Part shown: positions 48,412 through 58,594 of the stretch, piece by piece
Layout: the number at the start of each line of letters is the position of its first letter
Position numbering within the stretch: position 1 is the stretch's first letter
Assembly: GCA_046346845.1 (NCBI GenBank)
Contig: JAXMHH010000001.1
Span: forward strand, 1 to 64,000
From: DSSB01 sp046346845
GTDB lineage: Bacteria; UBA10199; DSSB01
Reading direction: 5' to 3'
Length of the DNA stretch: 64,000 nt
Notes under the pieces: generated by a model
The model's database searches: none
Told to the model about the DNA's origin: nothing
What the model saw: the letters and a program-made list of their open reading frames with translations, nothing else
Translations under genes and position numbers: made by a program

Positions 48412-49338
48412 CTACATCGGATCGAAAAGCCCGGTCGAAAGATAGCGCTCTCCCGTGCTGGGCAGTATGGTCACGACCCGCTTCCCCTTTCCGAGTTTTT
48501 CGGCGATCGGGATCGAGGCGTGGATCGCGGCCCCGGAGGAGATGCCGACAAAGATGCCCTCCTTTTCCGCCAGGGTGCGGCTGACCTTTTTGGCCTCCTC
48601 GTAAGACACTTGGATTACCTCGTCGATCACATCCCGGTTGAGGATGTCCGGGACAAAGCCCGCCCCGATGCCCTGGATCTTGTGCGGGCCCGGTTTGCCG
48701 CCGGAGAGCACCGGCGACTCCGCCGGCTCGATGGCAATGACGCGGACGGAGGGGTTGGCCTTCTTGAGCACCTCCCCTACCCCCGTGATGGTTCCGCCCG
48801 TGCCCACGCCGGCGATGAAGACGTCCGGGGTCCCCCCCAAGGCCTCGAGGATCTCGGGACCGGTGGTGCGGCGATGCACCTCGGGATTGGCGGGGTTCTT
48901 GAATTGCTGGGGCATGAAGACGTTGCTCTCCTTCTCGGCCAACTCGGTCGCCCTCTCGATGGCGCCGCGCATGCCCTTGGGGCCCGGGGTGAGCACCAGC
49001 TCGGCGCCGAAGGCGCGAAGCATCAGTTTACGCTCCTGGCTCATCGTCTCGGGCATGGTCAGGATGAGGCGGTACCCGCGGGCGGCGCAGGTCATGGCCA
49101 GGCCGATCCCCGTGTTGCCGCTGGTGGGCTCGATGATGACCGTGTCGGGCTTGATCAGGCCGCGTTGCTCCCCGTCGAGGATCATGTTGAGGCCGATCCG
49201 GTCTTTCACGCTGCCGGCGGGGTTTTCGCTTTCCATCTTTCCCCAGAGCTCGGCGGCGTTGTCCGACAGCAGGCGCCGGATGCGCACCATGGGGGTGTTA
49301 AAGATTAGATCCGTGATGGTTTGACCGGTGCGGGGCAT
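48412..49338 (-). CDS. cysK: Cysteine synthase (O-acetylserine sulfhydrylase)
   Basis: 308-residue PLP enzyme, making cysteine from O-acetylserine and sulfide in the cytoplasm. Seen: PLP lysine in N-P-A-G-S-V-K-D-R-I-G, asparagine loop T-S-G-N-T-G-I-G-L-A, phosphate loop G-V-G-T-G-G-T-I-T-G, and C-terminal G-I-S-S-G-A-A. Full length and normal. Last gene of the leftward run; 12 bases separate it from lapA. Confidence 0.95.
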   Translation of the reverse strand: MPRTGQTITDLIFNTPMVRIRRLLSDNAAELWGKMESENPAGSVKDRIGLNMILDGEQRGLIKPDTVIIEPTSGNTGIGLAMTCAARGYRLILTMPETMSQERKLMLRAFGAELVLTPGPKGMRGAIERATELAEKESNVFMPQQFKNPANPEVHRRTTGPEILEALGGTPDVFIAGVGTGGTITGVGEVLKKANPSVRVIAIEPAESPVLSGGKPGPHKIQGIGAGFVPDILNRDVIDEVIQVSYEEAKKVSRTLAEKEGIFVGISSGAAIHASIPIAEKLGKGKRVVTILPSTGERYLSTGLFDPM

Positions 49339-49350
49339 ACGGCCTCCTTC

Positions 49351-49755
49351 TTAGTGAATCTCGGGCTGTTCCGGCAGGCGGTTGAGTTCTTCCGAAAGCT
49401 TGACCTCGGGCAGGACGTTCTTTTCGCGGGCCAAGGAATCGCGCAGCTCGTCGATCTCCTTTTCCAGCTCCCGGATCGTCTTGTTCTTCATCTTCACCTC
49501 GCGGGACCGGGTAAAGGCGTTCACCGCCCCGATCAGGGCCGCGAAAATCATGCCCAGGGTGAAGGCGATAATCAGGAGGTAGCCCACCGGGAAATCGATC
49601 GACTCGAGGTACAGGAAAGGCGGCATGTTGAACTTGAAGCTGATCAGGGTGGCCAGGCTCTGCGCCTGGGTCGTCGAGTTGGTGATGAAGAAATTGGCGA
49701 CGATGAAGATGATGAGCGCGGCTAGGATCACTTTGACGAAACGCCAGATGGCCAT
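49351..49755 (-). CDS. lapA: LapA-domain (DUF1049) inner-membrane protein
   Basis: 134 residues with two transmembrane helices (about 6-28 and 58-80) and a C-terminal coiled coil (about 85-130). This is the layout of the LapA/YciS family, which in Escherichia coli works with LapB in control of lipopolysaccharide assembly. A lapB (TPR) gene is not next to it here. In deltaproteobacteria a LapA-domain gene often follows ihfB, which fits this position. Confidence 0.8.
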   Translation of the reverse strand: MAIWRFVKVILAALIIFIVANFFITNSTTQAQSLATLISFKFNMPPFLYLESIDFPVGYLLIIAFTLGMIFAALIGAVNAFTRSREVKMKNKTIRELEKEIDELRDSLAREKNVLPEVKLSEELNRLPEQPEIH

Positions 49756-49764
49756 GGGGGCCTC

Positions 49765-50268
49765 CTATCGGTTTGTGTTCTTCCGTACGACCTTTTGCAG
49801 GACGGGGCCCAAACGGTCGTAGGTTTCCCATAGATACTCGATCATCGGTTTGGTTTCACCTAAAACCGGCAGCCAGTTGGTGTCTCCGACCCAACGGGGC
49901 ACGACGTGCATATGCAGGTGGTCCCGGATGCCGGCCCCGCCCGCCGCCCCGAAGTTGATCCCGAGGTTGTGTCCCTGGGGAAACATGCACTTTTCCAGGG
50001 CCTTGATGGTCAGGCCCGCCAATTCGAGCAGTTCCGCCTGTTCGGCCGGCTTGAGCCGCGCCAAGTCCTTGGTGTGGCGGTAGGGCACCACCATCAAATG
50101 GCCGTTGTTGTAAGGATAGCGGTTGAGAATGATGAAATTATGCCTGCCGCGGTACAGGATGAGGTTGTTGCGGTCGCTTTTCTGGCGCGGCAGCTTGCAA
50201 AAAATGCAGCCTTTTTCCCTGGGCCCCAGGATGAAATCCTTCCGCCAGGGGGTCCAGAACTGCTTCAT
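49765..50268 (-). CDS. HIT-family hydrolase
   Basis: 167 residues of the histidine-triad superfamily, Ap4A-phosphorylase-like branch. Seen: catalytic H-L-H-M-H-V-V near residue 115, N-R-Y-P-Y-N-N-G-H-L-M-V-V upstream, and two Cys (C-I-F-C) near residue 21 that may bind zinc with His. Acts on nucleotide phosphoramidates or dinucleoside polyphosphates; exact substrate unknown. The start overlaps the stop of ihfB by four bases. Confidence 0.92.
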   Translation of the reverse strand: MKQFWTPWRKDFILGPREKGCIFCKLPRQKSDRNNLILYRGRHNFIILNRYPYNNGHLMVVPYRHTKDLARLKPAEQAELLELAGLTIKALEKCMFPQGHNLGINFGAAGGAGIRDHLHMHVVPRWVGDTNWLPVLGETKPMIEYLWETYDRLGPVLQKVVRKNTNR

Positions 50269-50588
50269 TCACCGCTAGCCTTCTGCTTGGCCTCGGCCTC
50301 GCCTCCGGTCCCGCCGTTGATGCGCTCTTTCAGCTCCTTGCCGACCTTGAAGAAGGGCACCCGGCGCGTGGTGACGAAGACCTTCTCGCCGCTCTTGGGA
50401 TTGCGCCCCTGGCGGGCCTGGCGGGTTCGGACCTCGAAGCTACCGAAACCGCGGATCTCGATGCGGTCCCCCTTGCCCAGGGATTCGGTCATCTTGTCGA
50501 AAACGGTGTCGACGATGAGGTCGACCTCCTTGCGGGAGAGCGTCTTCAATTGCTCGGTGAGAATGTCGACCAGATCGCTTTTGTTCAT
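50265..50588 (-). CDS. ihfB: Integration host factor beta-type DNA-bending protein (HU/IHF family)
   Basis: 107 residues: M-N-K-S-D-L-V start, R-G-F-G-S-F core and the DNA-arm motif G-R-N-P-K-S-G-E. It bends DNA, often at sigma-54 promoters. The start at 50588 is chosen because a longer frame to 50645 adds non-family sequence, and because here the ATG overlaps the sppA stop by four bases. The call as IHF beta rather than HU rests on its position behind rpsA and sppA, a common place for ihfB. IHF-like boxes upstream of four sigma-54 promoters in this window are plausible targets. Confidence 0.88.
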   Translation of the reverse strand: MNKSDLVDILTEQLKTLSRKEVDLIVDTVFDKMTESLGKGDRIEIRGFGSFEVRTRQARQGRNPKSGEKVFVTTRRVPFFKVGKELKERINGGTGGEAEAKQKASGE

Positions 50589-51484
50589 AGCATGATCCCC
50601 TTTGTCCAATATAAGGCGCGACCCTCGCGCAGGAAATAAATCCATTTGAGCAGCCGTGACTCGGCCTGCCCGTCGGCCAGGAGCTCCAGCAGGCCGGGTT
50701 TTTTCTTTTTCGGATAGAACAATTCCGGCTCTTCCGTCCAGCCCATCATTTCTTTGGCCAGGTCGACGGCCTTCTGTTGCCCGCCCAGCTCGTCGATCAG
50801 CTTCAGCTTGAGGGCCTGCTCGCCGGTGAAGACCCTTCCGTCGGCCAGCTTGTCGATCTCCTCGATCGGCAGGTTTCGGCCCTTGGCCACGGCCTCTTTG
50901 AACTGCCGGTGCATATCGTCGAGGATGCCCTGCAGGTAGGCCCTATCCTCGGGGGTCAGCTCGCGCAAGGGACTGCCGACGTCCTTCATCTTGCCGGCCT
51001 TGAGGATTTCGGCGTGGACCTTCAGGAAGCTCAGCAGCTGCTCGACGTTGGTGTAGTCCATCAGGACGCCGATGCTGCCGGTGATCGTGCCCGGCAGGGC
51101 GACGATTTTGTCCGCGGCCGCGGCGATGTAATAGCCTCCGGACGCCGCCACCGTCCCCATCGATACGATGACCTTCTTTTTCTCCTTCACCCGCAGGACG
51201 GCCTGGTAGATCTCTTGCGAGGGACTCACCGCCCCGCCGGGCGAATCGATGCGGAGCAACAGGACCTTGAAGTCGTCGTTTTCATAGACCCGGTTGAGCT
51301 CGTCCAGGGTCTCCTTCGGCTCGAAGATCCCGCCCTTGATTTCCACCACCGCGACCGCCTCTTTCGAGAACAACGCGGTTCCCCCCTCCTCGGAGACCAT
51401 CAGGAAGGCGAAAAACAGCATCAGCCCGGAGAATCCGAGGATAAAGAGGCTAATCAGGAGTATCCAGAAGCTCTTACCCTTCAT
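50585..51484 (-). CDS. sppA: Signal peptide peptidase SppA, short form
   Basis: 299-residue inner-membrane serine protease that degrades cleaved signal peptides. One N-terminal membrane helix (about 7-30). Catalytic dyad by family comparison: Ser115 in A-A-S-G-G-Y-Y and Lys167 in G-K-M-K-D-V-G-S-P. Length matches the single-domain (Bacillus-like) form, not the 67-kDa Escherichia coli form. Lies downstream of rpsA with a 60-base gap that holds a strong hairpin. Confidence 0.93.
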   Translation of the reverse strand: MKGKSFWILLISLFILGFSGLMLFFAFLMVSEEGGTALFSKEAVAVVEIKGGIFEPKETLDELNRVYENDDFKVLLLRIDSPGGAVSPSQEIYQAVLRVKEKKKVIVSMGTVAASGGYYIAAAADKIVALPGTITGSIGVLMDYTNVEQLLSFLKVHAEILKAGKMKDVGSPLRELTPEDRAYLQGILDDMHRQFKEAVAKGRNLPIEEIDKLADGRVFTGEQALKLKLIDELGGQQKAVDLAKEMMGWTEEPELFYPKKKKPGLLELLADGQAESRLLKWIYFLREGRALYWTKGIML

Positions 51485-51497
51485 GGCGGAAACATCG

Positions 51498-51526
51498 CTG
51501 CAGGGGCCGGCCTGCGGCCCCTGCAG
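51498..51526. repeat. Perfect 12-base-stem hairpin between rpsA and sppA
   Basis: CTGCAGGGGCCG at 51498-51509 pairs with 51515-51526 around a five-base loop. No T-tract on the transcribed strand, so it may be an mRNA processing or stability element that lowers sppA relative to rpsA, not a full terminator. Confidence 0.65.
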
Positions 51527-51544
51527 AAGATGGAAATATTCGGA

Positions 51545-53191
<1,647 letters not shown>

Positions 53192-53249
53192 ATTCTAGTT
53201 TTTAAAAACCTCCTGGGATTCTGAATTTTACCTTGAAAAAGGTCGGCGG

Positions 53250-53278
53250 ACTATAGTGGACCTGTCCGGGCGTGTCAA
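53250..53278 (-). promoter_or_regulatory. Sigma-70 promoter of rpsA
   Basis: Minus strand: TTGACA (plus-strand 53273-53278), 17-base spacer, TATAGT (53250-53255). Both boxes are near consensus with ideal spacing, about 60 bases before the rpsA start. Confidence 0.8.
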
Positions 53279-53341
53279 AAAGAAAATGCCTAGTTTTTGA
53301 ATAGTTAGGGCTGGGTCGGGTCAGGGGATAAAATGGCCCTA

Positions 53342-54646
53342 TTATAGGATTTCGACCCTGGCGCCCAGGCCCGCCAGCTGCTCGAAGAAATTCGGGTAGG
53401 AAGTCTGGACGCATTCCACATCTTTAATGAGGGAGGGTTGCGGGCAGAGGGTAGCGGCCATCGCCATGCTCATCGCCACCCGGTGGTCTCCGCCGCTCTC
53501 GAATTCTCCGGCTTGGAAGCTGGCCGGCCCCGAGACGTCGAGGCCGTCGGCCAAACCGGACGCCCTCACCCCCAGCTTGGCCAATTCCCGCTCCATGGCC
53601 GCGATGCGGTCGGTCTCTTTTACCCGCAATTCGGCGGCGTCTCGGACCTCGGTGGTACCCTGGGCGGCCGCGGCGGCGATGCAGAGGATGGGGATCTCGT
53701 CGATGAGGCGTGGGATCAATTCGCCGGCGATGCGCGTCGCCCGCAGTGGCTGGGAGCGGACCAAGAGGTCCGCCGTCGCCTCGCCGCCTATTTCTCGCGG
53801 ATTCAGGATCTCGACCTTGGCCCCCATGGCCCGAAGCACCTCGAGGATGCCCGTCCGGGTGGGATTCACGCCGACTTTTTTGAGTAAAACCTGCGAATCC
53901 TTTCCGATCGCCCCGCCCACCAAAAAGAAGGCCGCCGAGCTGATGTCGCCGGGAATCTCCAAATCCTCGGCCTTCAGGCTCTGTCCGGAGCGAATCCGAA
54001 TCACGTCCCCCCTTGTCTCGAGGGCGACGCCCTTGTGCCTGAGCATGAGCTCGCTGTGGTCCCGCGAGGCCGTGCCCTCCTCCACCGTGGTTTCGCCCGA
54101 GGCATAAAGCCCGGCAAGCAGCACCGCGCTCTTGATTTGGGCGCTGGCGACGGGGAGCCTGTAATGGATGCCGCGCAGCGGGCGGCCGGTGACCTTCACG
54201 ACCCGCTCGGTCTCGGAGGCGCGGAATTCCTCGATTTGGGCCCCCATCTCGCGCAAGGGCTTGGCGACCCGCACCATGGGGCGGCGGTTGAGGCTGGCGT
54301 CGCCGGTGAGGCGCGACTCGAAGGGCTGCCCGGCGAGGATGCCCATCATCAGGCGCATGGTGGTCCCGGAGTTGCCGCAATCGAGCACCTGTTGCGGGGG
54401 TTTTAAGCCCCTCAGGCCCACCCCGTGGACGACGACGCGGTCCGCCTGGATCTCGATCTTCACGCCCAGCTCGCGGAAACAGCCGATAGTGGAAAGGACG
54501 TCTTCCCCCATCAACAGGCCGCGCAAGGTGGAACTGCCCTCGGAGAGGGCCGAGAGCATCACCGCGCGGTGCGAGATGGATTTGTCGCCCGGGACCTGGA
54601 TTTCGCCCCGCAGGCTTGGCGCCGGATGGACGCGGACGCTCTTCAC
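53342..54646 (-). CDS. aroA: 3-phosphoshikimate 1-carboxyvinyltransferase (EPSP synthase)
   Basis: 434 residues; joins shikimate 3-phosphate and PEP in aromatic amino acid synthesis. Seen: G-D-K-S-I-S-H-R-A near residue 20, L-D-C-G-N-S-G-T-T-M-R-L near 90, S-A-Q-I-K-S-A-V-L-L-A-G, D-I-S-S-A-A-F-F-L and R-V-K-E-T-D-R-I. The L-D-C-G-N-S-G-T-T form is typical of class II (glyphosate-tolerant type) enzymes, but that class call is tentative. The start overlaps the stop of tyrA by four bases. Confidence 0.96.
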   Translation of the reverse strand: MKSVRVHPAPSLRGEIQVPGDKSISHRAVMLSALSEGSSTLRGLLMGEDVLSTIGCFRELGVKIEIQADRVVVHGVGLRGLKPPQQVLDCGNSGTTMRLMMGILAGQPFESRLTGDASLNRRPMVRVAKPLREMGAQIEEFRASETERVVKVTGRPLRGIHYRLPVASAQIKSAVLLAGLYASGETTVEEGTASRDHSELMLRHKGVALETRGDVIRIRSGQSLKAEDLEIPGDISSAAFFLVGGAIGKDSQVLLKKVGVNPTRTGILEVLRAMGAKVEILNPREIGGEATADLLVRSQPLRATRIAGELIPRLIDEIPILCIAAAAAQGTTEVRDAAELRVKETDRIAAMERELAKLGVRASGLADGLDVSGPASFQAGEFESGGDHRVAMSMAMAATLCPQPSLIKDVECVQTSYPNFFEQLAGLGARVEIL

Positions 54647-55500
54647 AGCTTCCTCCGCACTTGCGCCGCCGAATCGAAAAATTTTTCCAGTCCCCGGGCG
54701 TCGCGCCGCGCCAGGAGGCCCTTGAGATTTTTGAGGATCTTGTCGTGCCGGTCGAGCATGCGGAGGATCTCGCGGCGGTTATCGAGGCCGATGTCCGTCC
54801 ACATCCGGGCCGAGCTCGCCGCGATGCGGGTGACGTCGCGGAAACTGCTGCCGGATAGCTGCAGGGCCTTGCCTTTTTGCAGGCCCATGGCGGCGTGGAC
54901 CAAGGCGTAGGCCAGCATGTGGGGCAAGTGGCTGATGGCGGCGAGGATTTGGTCGTGCTCCGCCGGGGACATGGCCAGGGGCTTGGCCCCCAAGGCCTTC
55001 GCCAGACGCATCAGCCGCGGCGTGGCGCGTCTCGCGGCCGGGGTGTCGGGGGTGAAGACCCACCAGCGTCCCGCAAAGAGACCCGTCAGGGCCGATTGCA
55101 TGCCGGTCTGCTCGGTGCCCGCGATCGGATGGCCCCCGACAAAGGTCACCCCCTTCGGGATAATCGGCTTGGCCAACCGGACGATGTTTTCCTTGGTGCT
55201 GCCGACATCCGTGACCAGGGCGCCTCGCTTGAGATGCGGGGCGATCGCCTGGAGCAAGACCGGTATGCTGCGCACGGGCGTCGCGAGGATGACCAGGTCG
55301 GCGTCGGCGACGGCCGCGGCCGGATCCGCGAAGACGGCGTCGCAGGCCTTGCGCCGCAGGGCGATCTTTCGCGAGGCCGCGGATCGATTGAAGCCCTGCA
55401 CCGTGCCCGCCAGCTTTTTTCGCTTGAGATCGAGGGCGATGGAGCCGCCGATGAGGCCCAGACCGAGGATCGCCACCTTGGGGAAGAGTTTGCCCATCAT
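54643..55500 (-). CDS. tyrA: Prephenate dehydrogenase
   Basis: 285 residues; oxidises prephenate (or arogenate) for tyrosine synthesis. Rossmann start I-L-G-L-G-L-I-G-G-S; family blocks G-G-H-P-I-A-G-T-E-Q-T-G and H-D-Q-I-L-A-A-I-S-H-L-P-H. No chorismate mutase or ACT domain is fused. NAD or NADP preference cannot be told. Overlaps aroA by four bases and follows pheA by 7 bases, so the three form one operon. Confidence 0.94.
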   Translation of the reverse strand: MMGKLFPKVAILGLGLIGGSIALDLKRKKLAGTVQGFNRSAASRKIALRRKACDAVFADPAAAVADADLVILATPVRSIPVLLQAIAPHLKRGALVTDVGSTKENIVRLAKPIIPKGVTFVGGHPIAGTEQTGMQSALTGLFAGRWWVFTPDTPAARRATPRLMRLAKALGAKPLAMSPAEHDQILAAISHLPHMLAYALVHAAMGLQKGKALQLSGSSFRDVTRIAASSARMWTDIGLDNRREILRMLDRHDKILKNLKGLLARRDARGLEKFFDSAAQVRRKL

Positions 55501-55507
55501 GCCGTCC

Positions 55508-56590
55508 CTATTTGCTGACTTCCCGGGGATAGGAGCCCAGGATCTGGAAGAAGCTGCATTCCTTCTCCATGGCGCCCAGGACCTCGCGGATCTCGGGATT
55601 GTCCTGATGGCCGTCGAGGTCGATGAAGAAGACGTATTCCCAGGCGCGCTTCTTCAGCGGGCGCGACTCGATCTTGGTCAGGTTGATCTTGTGGTCGGCC
55701 AAGGGCCGCAGCAGGCGGAACAGCACTCCCGGCTCGTCCCGGGTGGAGAACATGATCGAGGTCTTGTCCTGGCCCGTCGGCGCGGTGGCGCGCTTGCCGA
55801 TGACCAAGAAGCGCGTGAAGTTGTTGGCGTAGTCCTCGATGTGCTTGCGGAGGATGTTCAGCCCGTAGAGCTTGGCCGCGTAATCGCTGGCGATGGCGGC
55901 CGCGTGTCGGTCCTTCGCGGCGATCACGGCGCCCTTGGAGTTGGAATCGGTCGGATGCAGGCGCGCCTTGGGGAGATACTCCTCCAGCCAGTTGCGGCAC
56001 TGGGCGAGGCCTTGGGGATGGGCGTAGACCCGCTTGATCTGGGACAGGTCCTTCGCCTTGGAGAGCAGGTTGTGGTTGATCTCCATCTGGATCTCCCCGC
56101 AGATCGTCAGGGTGAATTCCATGAAGAGATCCAAGGTGTGCGAGACCACGCCTTCGGTGGAGTTTTCGATCGGCACGATGCCGTAGTCGACGCGCGAATT
56201 GACCACCTCTTCGAACACCTGGCGCGGCGTCGTTTGCGGACAAAGTTGGGTGGCGATGCCGAATTTTCGGATGGCGGCGAGGTGCGTATAGGTCCCTTCC
56301 GGGCCGAGATAGGCCACCTTGAGCGGGGCCTCCAGGGCCAGGGAGGCCGAGAGGATCTCGCGGAAGATCCCTTCCACCGCGCGATTGTCGAAGGGACCGC
56401 GATTGAGGGAGCGCAGCCGCTGGAGCACCAAGGCCTCGCGTTCCGGGATATGGAAGGCGCTGCCTTGCCGTTGCTTGATCCGCCCGATGGCCTGGACCTC
56501 TTTGCCGCGCTTGGAGAGCAGCTCGAGGATCTTGGCGTCGAGGGCGTCGATGCGGTCGCGGTGTTTTTTCAGGTCTTCGGGGCCAGCCAT
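55508..56590 (-). CDS. pheA: Bifunctional chorismate mutase / prephenate dehydratase
   Basis: 360 residues for phenylalanine synthesis. N-terminal chorismate mutase helix domain (about 1-90: R-I-D-A-L-D-A-K-I-L-E-L-L). Prephenate dehydratase domain (about 92-275) with Y-L-G-P-E-G-T-Y-T-H and I-V-P-I-E-N-S-T-E-G. A C-terminal ACT domain (about 280-355, with E-S-R-P-L) for phenylalanine feedback. First gene of the pheA-tyrA-aroA operon. Confidence 0.96.
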   Translation of the reverse strand: MAGPEDLKKHRDRIDALDAKILELLSKRGKEVQAIGRIKQRQGSAFHIPEREALVLQRLRSLNRGPFDNRAVEGIFREILSASLALEAPLKVAYLGPEGTYTHLAAIRKFGIATQLCPQTTPRQVFEEVVNSRVDYGIVPIENSTEGVVSHTLDLFMEFTLTICGEIQMEINHNLLSKAKDLSQIKRVYAHPQGLAQCRNWLEEYLPKARLHPTDSNSKGAVIAAKDRHAAAIASDYAAKLYGLNILRKHIEDYANNFTRFLVIGKRATAPTGQDKTSIMFSTRDEPGVLFRLLRPLADHKINLTKIESRPLKKRAWEYVFFIDLDGHQDNPEIREVLGAMEKECSFFQILGSYPREVSK

Positions 56591-56645
56591 GGAGCCTCGG
56601 ATCTACTGGGGATGGCGAAATTAGTCAACGATTTGCGGGATTTCG

Positions 56646-57272
56646 CTAGGCCGCGCGGGCGCCTTGGAAGCAGGCCCGCATCTGCCGGAGGTAGGCCCCG
56701 AAGCACTCGGATTCGAAGTCGAGCAGCTTGCGGGTTTGGAGGGCGTCGAGGCCCGGTACCAGGGACATCTTGCCCTCGAGGTAGCTCAGGTGCTCGCTCT
56801 CGTCCTTGATGATCTTTTGGATGATGTATTTGGAGGGGGCCTCCGCCAAGCGGTTGTAATAATGGGGATAGACCTGCATGGCCCGTTTTTCGACGATGTA
56901 GCTGGTCAGCAGGTAGCACAGGTGCGAATTTTCCCCGCCGCAGGCCCCCTGCACCCAGGCATCGATGGCCCCGTCGATTTTTTGGAAGTATTCCTCCGCG
57001 ATCTTTTGGAATTCCTCGGTGAAGGAGTCGCCGTGGCCGCGACCGTAGCTCTTCTCCGCCAACTCGCGGAGCATATAACTATGCTGAATCTCGTCGGTCA
57101 GGTGGTGGTAGACGCCCTTGTTGACCTTGTCGTAGTCCAGGGCCTTCACCATCTTGCGATAACCGATGTACTCTAAATAGGAGAGCGAGCGTAACCACAA
57201 GTAATGCTTGGATTCGGAGCCGGTGACCTCCTCGAGAAAAGAAGGCCATAAATCGAGGTTTTGGGCGTTCAT
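56646..57272 (-). CDS. Ferritin-like diiron protein of unknown function
   Basis: 208 residues, all helical. Two ferritin-like metal motifs: D-E-I-Q-H (with H-H-L-T before it) and D-E-S-E-H, plus a first-helix Glu in Y-L-E-Y-I-G-Y, so a four-helix bundle with a diiron site is likely. The start at 57272 has AAGGGT a few bases upstream; a longer frame exists to 57296. Neither rubrerythrin iron-rubredoxin Cys nor ferritin cage motifs are seen. Could be an oxygenase or a peroxide-handling protein. Confidence 0.75.
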   Translation of the reverse strand: MNAQNLDLWPSFLEEVTGSESKHYLWLRSLSYLEYIGYRKMVKALDYDKVNKGVYHHLTDEIQHSYMLRELAEKSYGRGHGDSFTEEFQKIAEEYFQKIDGAIDAWVQGACGGENSHLCYLLTSYIVEKRAMQVYPHYYNRLAEAPSKYIIQKIIKDESEHLSYLEGKMSLVPGLDALQTRKLLDFESECFGAYLRQMRACFQGARAA

Positions 57273-57401
57273 ACGCTTACCCTTTGCAGACAACACCCGC
57301 CGGAAATTTCCCTAATTTCGAGGCTTTGCCTCATTGCGTCAAAGAAGTCAATAGCCCAAAAATGGTTGTCTCCTGCGGGTAAAGCGGATAGGAGCACCGG
57401 C

Positions 57402-58574
57402 ATGATCCAGCGACTTCGCAGCGGTATTTGGTGGGCGACACTCCTCGTGGTCCTGTTCGCGATCGGGGCCTCGGCCTATCTGGTCCGCGAACACTTCCTG
57501 CACCTGAGCTCGGCCTTCACCTCGCGTTCCCTCTGCAATATCAGCTCGTATTTGAACTGCGACCTGGTGCTCACCAGCCGCTATGCGTCCTTGGGCACAC
57601 TGCCCTTGGCCGGGCTGGGACTGGTCTATTACCTCTACGTCCTCGGCGCCCTGCTGTACGCGCGCCTGGCCCCGGAGGGCCTCGCGGAAAACCTCGCCCT
57701 TCCCGCCCTCCTGGCGTTGTTTTCGATCGCCTTGAGCCTGTTTTTGGCCTACGTCAGCATCTTTCAGCTGCGGTCGATGTGCGTCTTTTGCACCTCGCTG
57801 TATGCGGCGAATATCGTGTTGTGGTTTTTATTGAAGGCCCTGATCGGCCAAGGAGGACCGGTGAAACTCTTCCAACGCATTGCTTGGGGCAAAAGCCTCG
57901 CCTATTTCGGGATCGTCTTCGCCATCGGCGGCATCCTTCTCCATACCAGCCACAAGCAATTCGCCAAGGAGCTCTCGGAGTCGGAGGCCAAGGAATACCT
58001 CGACGCCTTTTTCGCCCAGACCCCCTTTGCGATCGACACCACCGGCCGCCCCTATTGGGGGAATCCCGACGCCAAGATCGTGATCGCCGAATTCAGCGAC
58101 ATGGAATGCCCTTTCTGCAAGGTGGCGGCCTTCAATCTCAAGCCCATCCTCAGCGACTACAAAGACAAGGTGAAGCTGGTTTTCATGAACTACCCGCTCG
58201 ACAAGAGCTGCAATCCGGCCATGGAACGCGAGCTGCACCAGAACGCCTGCCAGGTGGCCTACGCGGCGCATTGCGCCGCCGAGCAGGGCAAATTTTGGGA
58301 ATACCACGATGCCGCCTTCGAACGGCAGCCCCGCTTCTCGCCGGAGGCCCTCCAGAAGATCGCCCAAAAGCTGAAGCTGGACATGGCCGCCTTCCAGGCC
58401 TGCCTCAGCTCCGAGGCCACCAAGGCCTTCGTGAGCGCCGACCTCGAGCAGGGCAGCAAGGCGAAGGTCCAGGGCACCCCCACCGTCTTCATCAACGGGC
58501 GCCTCTTCCCCAACTGGATTTCCCGCCAGTTGGTGCATCGGGCCTTGGACAAGATGTTGGCTGAACAAAAATAG
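57402..58574 (+). CDS. VKOR-DsbA fusion: vitamin K epoxide reductase-type membrane protein with thioredoxin-like domain
   Basis: 390 residues. The N-terminal VKOR domain (about 10-150, four or five membrane helices) has the loop pair C45/C53 and the active CxxC C127-V-F-C130. A further membrane helix lies at about 165-182. The C-terminal DsbA-like domain faces the periplasm, with C236-P-F-C239 and the cis-Pro motif G-T-P-T-V-F-I-N-G. It combines the DsbB role (electrons to quinone) and the DsbA role (disulfide formation) in one chain. The start at 57402 follows TAGGAG; the frame extends further upstream without such a site and would overlap the ferritin-like gene. Confidence 0.93.
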   Translation: MIQRLRSGIWWATLLVVLFAIGASAYLVREHFLHLSSAFTSRSLCNISSYLNCDLVLTSRYASLGTLPLAGLGLVYYLYVLGALLYARLAPEGLAENLALPALLALFSIALSLFLAYVSIFQLRSMCVFCTSLYAANIVLWFLLKALIGQGGPVKLFQRIAWGKSLAYFGIVFAIGGILLHTSHKQFAKELSESEAKEYLDAFFAQTPFAIDTTGRPYWGNPDAKIVIAEFSDMECPFCKVAAFNLKPILSDYKDKVKLVFMNYPLDKSCNPAMERELHQNACQVAYAAHCAAEQGKFWEYHDAAFERQPRFSPEALQKIAQKLKLDMAAFQACLSSEATKAFVSADLEQGSKAKVQGTPTVFINGRLFPNWISRQLVHRALDKMLAEQK

Positions 58575-58594
58575 CTGGCCGGCGGCCTCGCCGG

